Shown here: piece by piece, positions 62,981 through 64,000 of the stretch | How positions within the stretch are numbered: position 1 is the stretch's first letter | How the letters are laid out: the number at the start of each line of letters is the position of its first letter | Origin: Euptelea pleiosperma | Lineage: Eukaryota > Streptophyta > Magnoliopsida > Ranunculales > Eupteleaceae | Assembly: GCA_035048495.1 (NCBI GenBank) | Contig: CM068553.1 | Span: 13,765,190 to 13,829,189, forward strand | Direction of reading: 5' to 3' | DNA length: 64,000 bases | Notes under the pieces: generated by a model | Database searches by the model: none | Told to the model about the DNA's origin: nothing | The model's input: only the letters and a program-made list of their open reading frames with translations | Made by a program: the position numbers and the translations under genes

Positions 62981-64000
62981 TAAGCATTTACCAAAAGTTT
63001 AACGGGATCATAGAAAAAAACTTATAATTTTTAAGATTCTAAGATAACGAATACATATAATGAGAGTTGTAAACAACTCATTTTACATTAAATGTCAATG
63101 AGGATTTTATATACTAATATCTTCATTAGAAGTGTTTTTGTATTGTGAATCTTTTCCATGCTGCCCATTGCACTCTGATTCATGAAATTCTTTTTGCATA
63201 AAAAAATTATATTGCTTATTAACTTCTCTGCGAGTTTTGTTTTGTTTTTTTTATTTAATTTCAAAATTGATCTATATATCTGAACTGCTTGATGGAATGT
63301 CATTTTCTTGCTCAATTTTTATAGTGTAATGCTCCACCTATTCAATTTCACCTTTACTTTTCTGATTCAACGTCACTTTTTTTTTCTTTTTATAAGTAAC
63401 ATCACTGACCATCTGATCAAAACATCCTATAAAAGGAGAATTTTTAGGGTTCACTTTCCTTCGTCAATAACACCAATCTCTAATGGGTTTACAGGAGCAT
63501 TCCCCAATTTCTCTTTTTCATATAGCAATTGATAATATTCGAACAGCCCTAATGCCGGGACTAGAACCTTTCATTAACTTAACGATGTTATTTTTATACA
63601 ATATTATTTATATTGTTTTTAAAGATATTTTATGCACATTTAAAAATAATTGGACATTTTTATGCATATTTAATGAAGATAGTGGTGTTGCAAGTTCTAT
63701 ATTAATTTTTGGAGATTATTTTATTGATAATTGTTGATATCTCTCGGAGGATTTTATTTGCAATTATTCAATTATGAATTCCGGTTGTTGTTAACTGTGT
63801 GCGAGCCATTGAAGTCTACTTTGTGGAATTAAAGATATATTTTATTTTTCTTTCGAATAGGGACCTAAAATTGTGTAGCTATGCATGGAAAGTTAAGAAG
63901 TTAGCCCTGTTTGAATCTTGAAAAACCCAGAAGCTATGACTGTTGGTCTCCAGATTATTAGACTTAATTGGAATAAAAAGGTAGCCACAAACAATGATGG
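62981..64000. other. No recognised gene; AT-rich
   Basis: No domain or structured repeat recognised on either strand to the end of the window. Confidence 0.45.

Overview
The window is plant nuclear DNA, almost certainly from a flowering plant. The evidence is Ty1/copia and Ty3/gypsy retroelements with plant-type Gag, protease and integrase motifs, plant L1-type LINEs, a TRIM, hAT, CACTA, Tourist-like and Mutator-like miniature elements, Helitrons, a fragment of mitochondrial nad5, and fragments of plant-type IBM1/JMJ25 and MAPKKK genes. I cannot name the species. It is a transposon-dense intergenic region. No gene of known function is intact. The best candidate host genes are three copies of an unrecognised small protein of 109-113 residues (20108-20449, 25733-26062, 45465-45806) plus one broken copy (35397-35486).

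Layout. 1-2398: 5' end of a Ty1/copia element on the minus strand (LTR, tRNA-iMet primer site, gag-protease with one frameshift). 2935-4909: LINE split by a hAT element that itself carries a SINE. 5.8-11.0 kb: a decayed gene-like locus with a hAT and a palindromic MITE. Part of it is duplicated at 31.8-35.3 kb. 11.1-16.8 kb: a minus-strand LINE, then a Ty3/gypsy chromovirus remnant interrupted by a third LINE. 18.1-19.2 kb: a tandem TRIM and a MITE nested inside a MITE of its own family. 19.2-26.3 kb: two units of the small-gene family separated by palindromic MITEs, a Helitron, a Tat-like LTR fragment and a 119-bp Helitron. 26.6-30.3 kb: AT-rich sequence, a hAT and a second copia gag-protease remnant. 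31.8-35.3 kb: duplicated locus with MITE and hAT insertions. 35.4-40.7 kb: the broken fourth gene copy, its 3' region split by a head-to-tail Helitron array of about 17 units. 40.7-45.3 kb: a block of palindromic MITEs leading to the third gene. 46.2-49.2 kb: a Helitron with an internal tandem repeat. 49.2-53.6 kb: a copia/nad5 chimera, a hAT nested in a hAT, MITEs, a possible Helitron and a Tourist-like MITE. 53.6-64.0 kb: AT-rich DNA with captured gene fragments, a 178-bp tandem repeat, a CACTA terminus and a minisatellite.

Two themes connect the parts. First, one palindromic MITE family (called family P here) with a G-box (CACGTG) in each arm occurs about 20 times, much of it next to the small-gene units. 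Second, insertion order can be read from target-site duplications: LINE then hAT then SINE; MITE in MITE; hAT in hAT; a Helitron array inside a pseudogene 3' region. All coordinates of repeat edges without a stated duplication are approximate, since they were judged by eye.
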